Shown here: in pieces, positions 6,150 through 6,420 of the stretch
Numbering within the stretch: position 1 is the stretch's first letter
How the letters are laid out: each line of letters starts with the position of its first letter
The notes under the pieces: model-generated
Seen by the model: the letters and a program-made list of their open reading frames with translations, nothing else
The model's database searches: none
What the model was told of the DNA's origin: nothing
Program-made: the position numbers and the translations under genes
Assembly (NCBI GenBank): GCA_031266695.1
Contig: JAISAK010000101.1
Span: 1-6,420, forward strand
DNA from: Treponema sp.
Lineage (GTDB): Bacteria; Spirochaetota; Spirochaetia; Treponematales; Breznakiellaceae
DNA length: 6,420 nucleotides
Reading direction: 5' to 3'

Positions 6150-6301
6150 CCTTAGTGGACTTGTTCAACAACCCGGTTGGTTGTCGCGGACTGAAGTCCG
6201 GCACAAGTCTCGTAGATTTGGTGGGTTTCTGCAAGAAATCCACCAAATCTACTGTTTTTCAGCGGAAGTTGTTCAATAACTGAAGTTATTGAACAACTCT
6301 A
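6150..6301. repeat. Multi-hairpin dispersed repeat, copy 2
   Basis: This 152-base direct repeat of 5699-5835 lies inside the right-flank element. It keeps the GACTTGT/ACAAGTC stem (6158-6164 with 6203-6209), the long stem (6212-6230 with 6234-6252, one G-T mismatch, loop GCA) and the 15-base stem (6267-6281 with 6284-6298). It differs from copy 1 mainly by 16 bases (6186-6201) in place of a single T. Those bases form the hairpin CGGACT-GA-AGTCCG (6187-6200). Confidence 0.9.
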
Positions 6302-6332
6302 GTTTTCTTTCTTTGTGTTCTCTGCGTAAACT

Positions 6333-6355
6333 GACAAAATCCGTAGGATTTTGTC
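6333..6355. repeat. Perfect 10-bp hairpin interrupting a 9-base tract
   Basis: GACAAAATCC (6333-6342) and GGATTTTGTC (6346-6355) pair perfectly around GTA. The hairpin separates CTTTGTGTTCTCTGCG (6311-6326) from TTGGCGTCCTTTGCG (6356-6370). Removing it would bring the two periodic tracts back close together, which suggests it was inserted there. Confidence 0.75.
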
Positions 6356-6420
6356 TTGGCGTCCTTTGCGATTTCTCTTAATTAATCAATTTTTTAGCCT
6401 TTACAACCTACTAGCGGTGT

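Larger units (their letters stand above)
6042..6415 (+). mobile_element. MITE-like non-coding element with imperfect terminal inverted repeats
   Basis: The 22-base ends (6042-6063, and 6394-6415 read on the minus strand) match at 17 of 22 positions, both starting GCTA and sharing TTGTAAA and CTAA. Just inside are inverted 9-base tracts: AACGCAAAG and GACGCAAAG at 6091-6108, and their counterparts at 6311-6326 and 6356-6370. The core holds hairpins at 6118-6132 and 6333-6355 and the whole second copy of the multi-hairpin repeat. There is no coding sequence. The ends resemble those of the left-flank element, in the same orientation. Mobility is inferred from the structure; target duplications are not clear. 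Confidence 0.55.

Noticed and set aside
6043..6283. Small open frames on both strands across the second multi-hairpin repeat
   Set aside because: They consist largely of repeat and hairpin sequence. The minus-strand one starts with the same residues as the false extension at 5780, which is what translated repeats give.
5699..6301. The two repeat copies as a CRISPR array
   Set aside because: There are only two copies, each over 130 bases long, about 450 bases apart and themselves full of hairpins. No spacer series or cas gene is present.

Overview
The window holds four complete protein genes in the middle and two repeat-rich, probably gene-free flanks (about 1-489 and 5673-6420). The best guess for the source is a spirochaete of the termite- or insect-gut Treponema type. 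This rests on the spirochaete-like lipoprotein, the strong AGGAGG ribosome sites, the mid-range G+C and the dense hairpin repeats between genes. No gene here fixes the taxon, so this is inference at moderate confidence.

Layout. On the minus strand, a YD-repeat-like lipoprotein (1693-2559) is followed after 18 bases by a secreted HEAT-repeat-like protein (490-1674). The pair looks like a small cell-envelope operon. Divergent from it, and sharing a short AT-rich promoter region (2560-2643), is a cytoplasmic glycoside hydrolase family 5 enzyme (2644-4539). It closely resembles subfamily GH5_12, the fungal glucosylceramidase/sterylglucosidase-type enzymes. It is the only gene with a confident biochemical function and is visibly more G+C-rich than its surroundings. 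A membrane-anchored protein of unknown function (4566-5672, minus) converges on it with 26 bases between the stop codons.

The flanks are the most unusual part. Both carry an element of a few hundred bases with related ends (about 73-483 and 6042-6415), in the same orientation, so the four genes are bracketed by relatives of one repeat family. The elements contain inverted tracts of 9-base units (ACCACGGAG, ACCACAAGG or ACGCAAAGG types) and many perfect short-loop hairpins. A second, multi-hairpin repeat occurs twice (5699-5835 and 6150-6301). The two copies show one compensatory stem change, a reversed hairpin loop, and one gain or loss of an entire small hairpin.

There is no sign of a defence system, CRISPR array, tRNA, rRNA or transposase gene. 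The enzyme and the envelope proteins have no clear shared pathway. A link through glycolipids of the cell envelope is possible but speculative.
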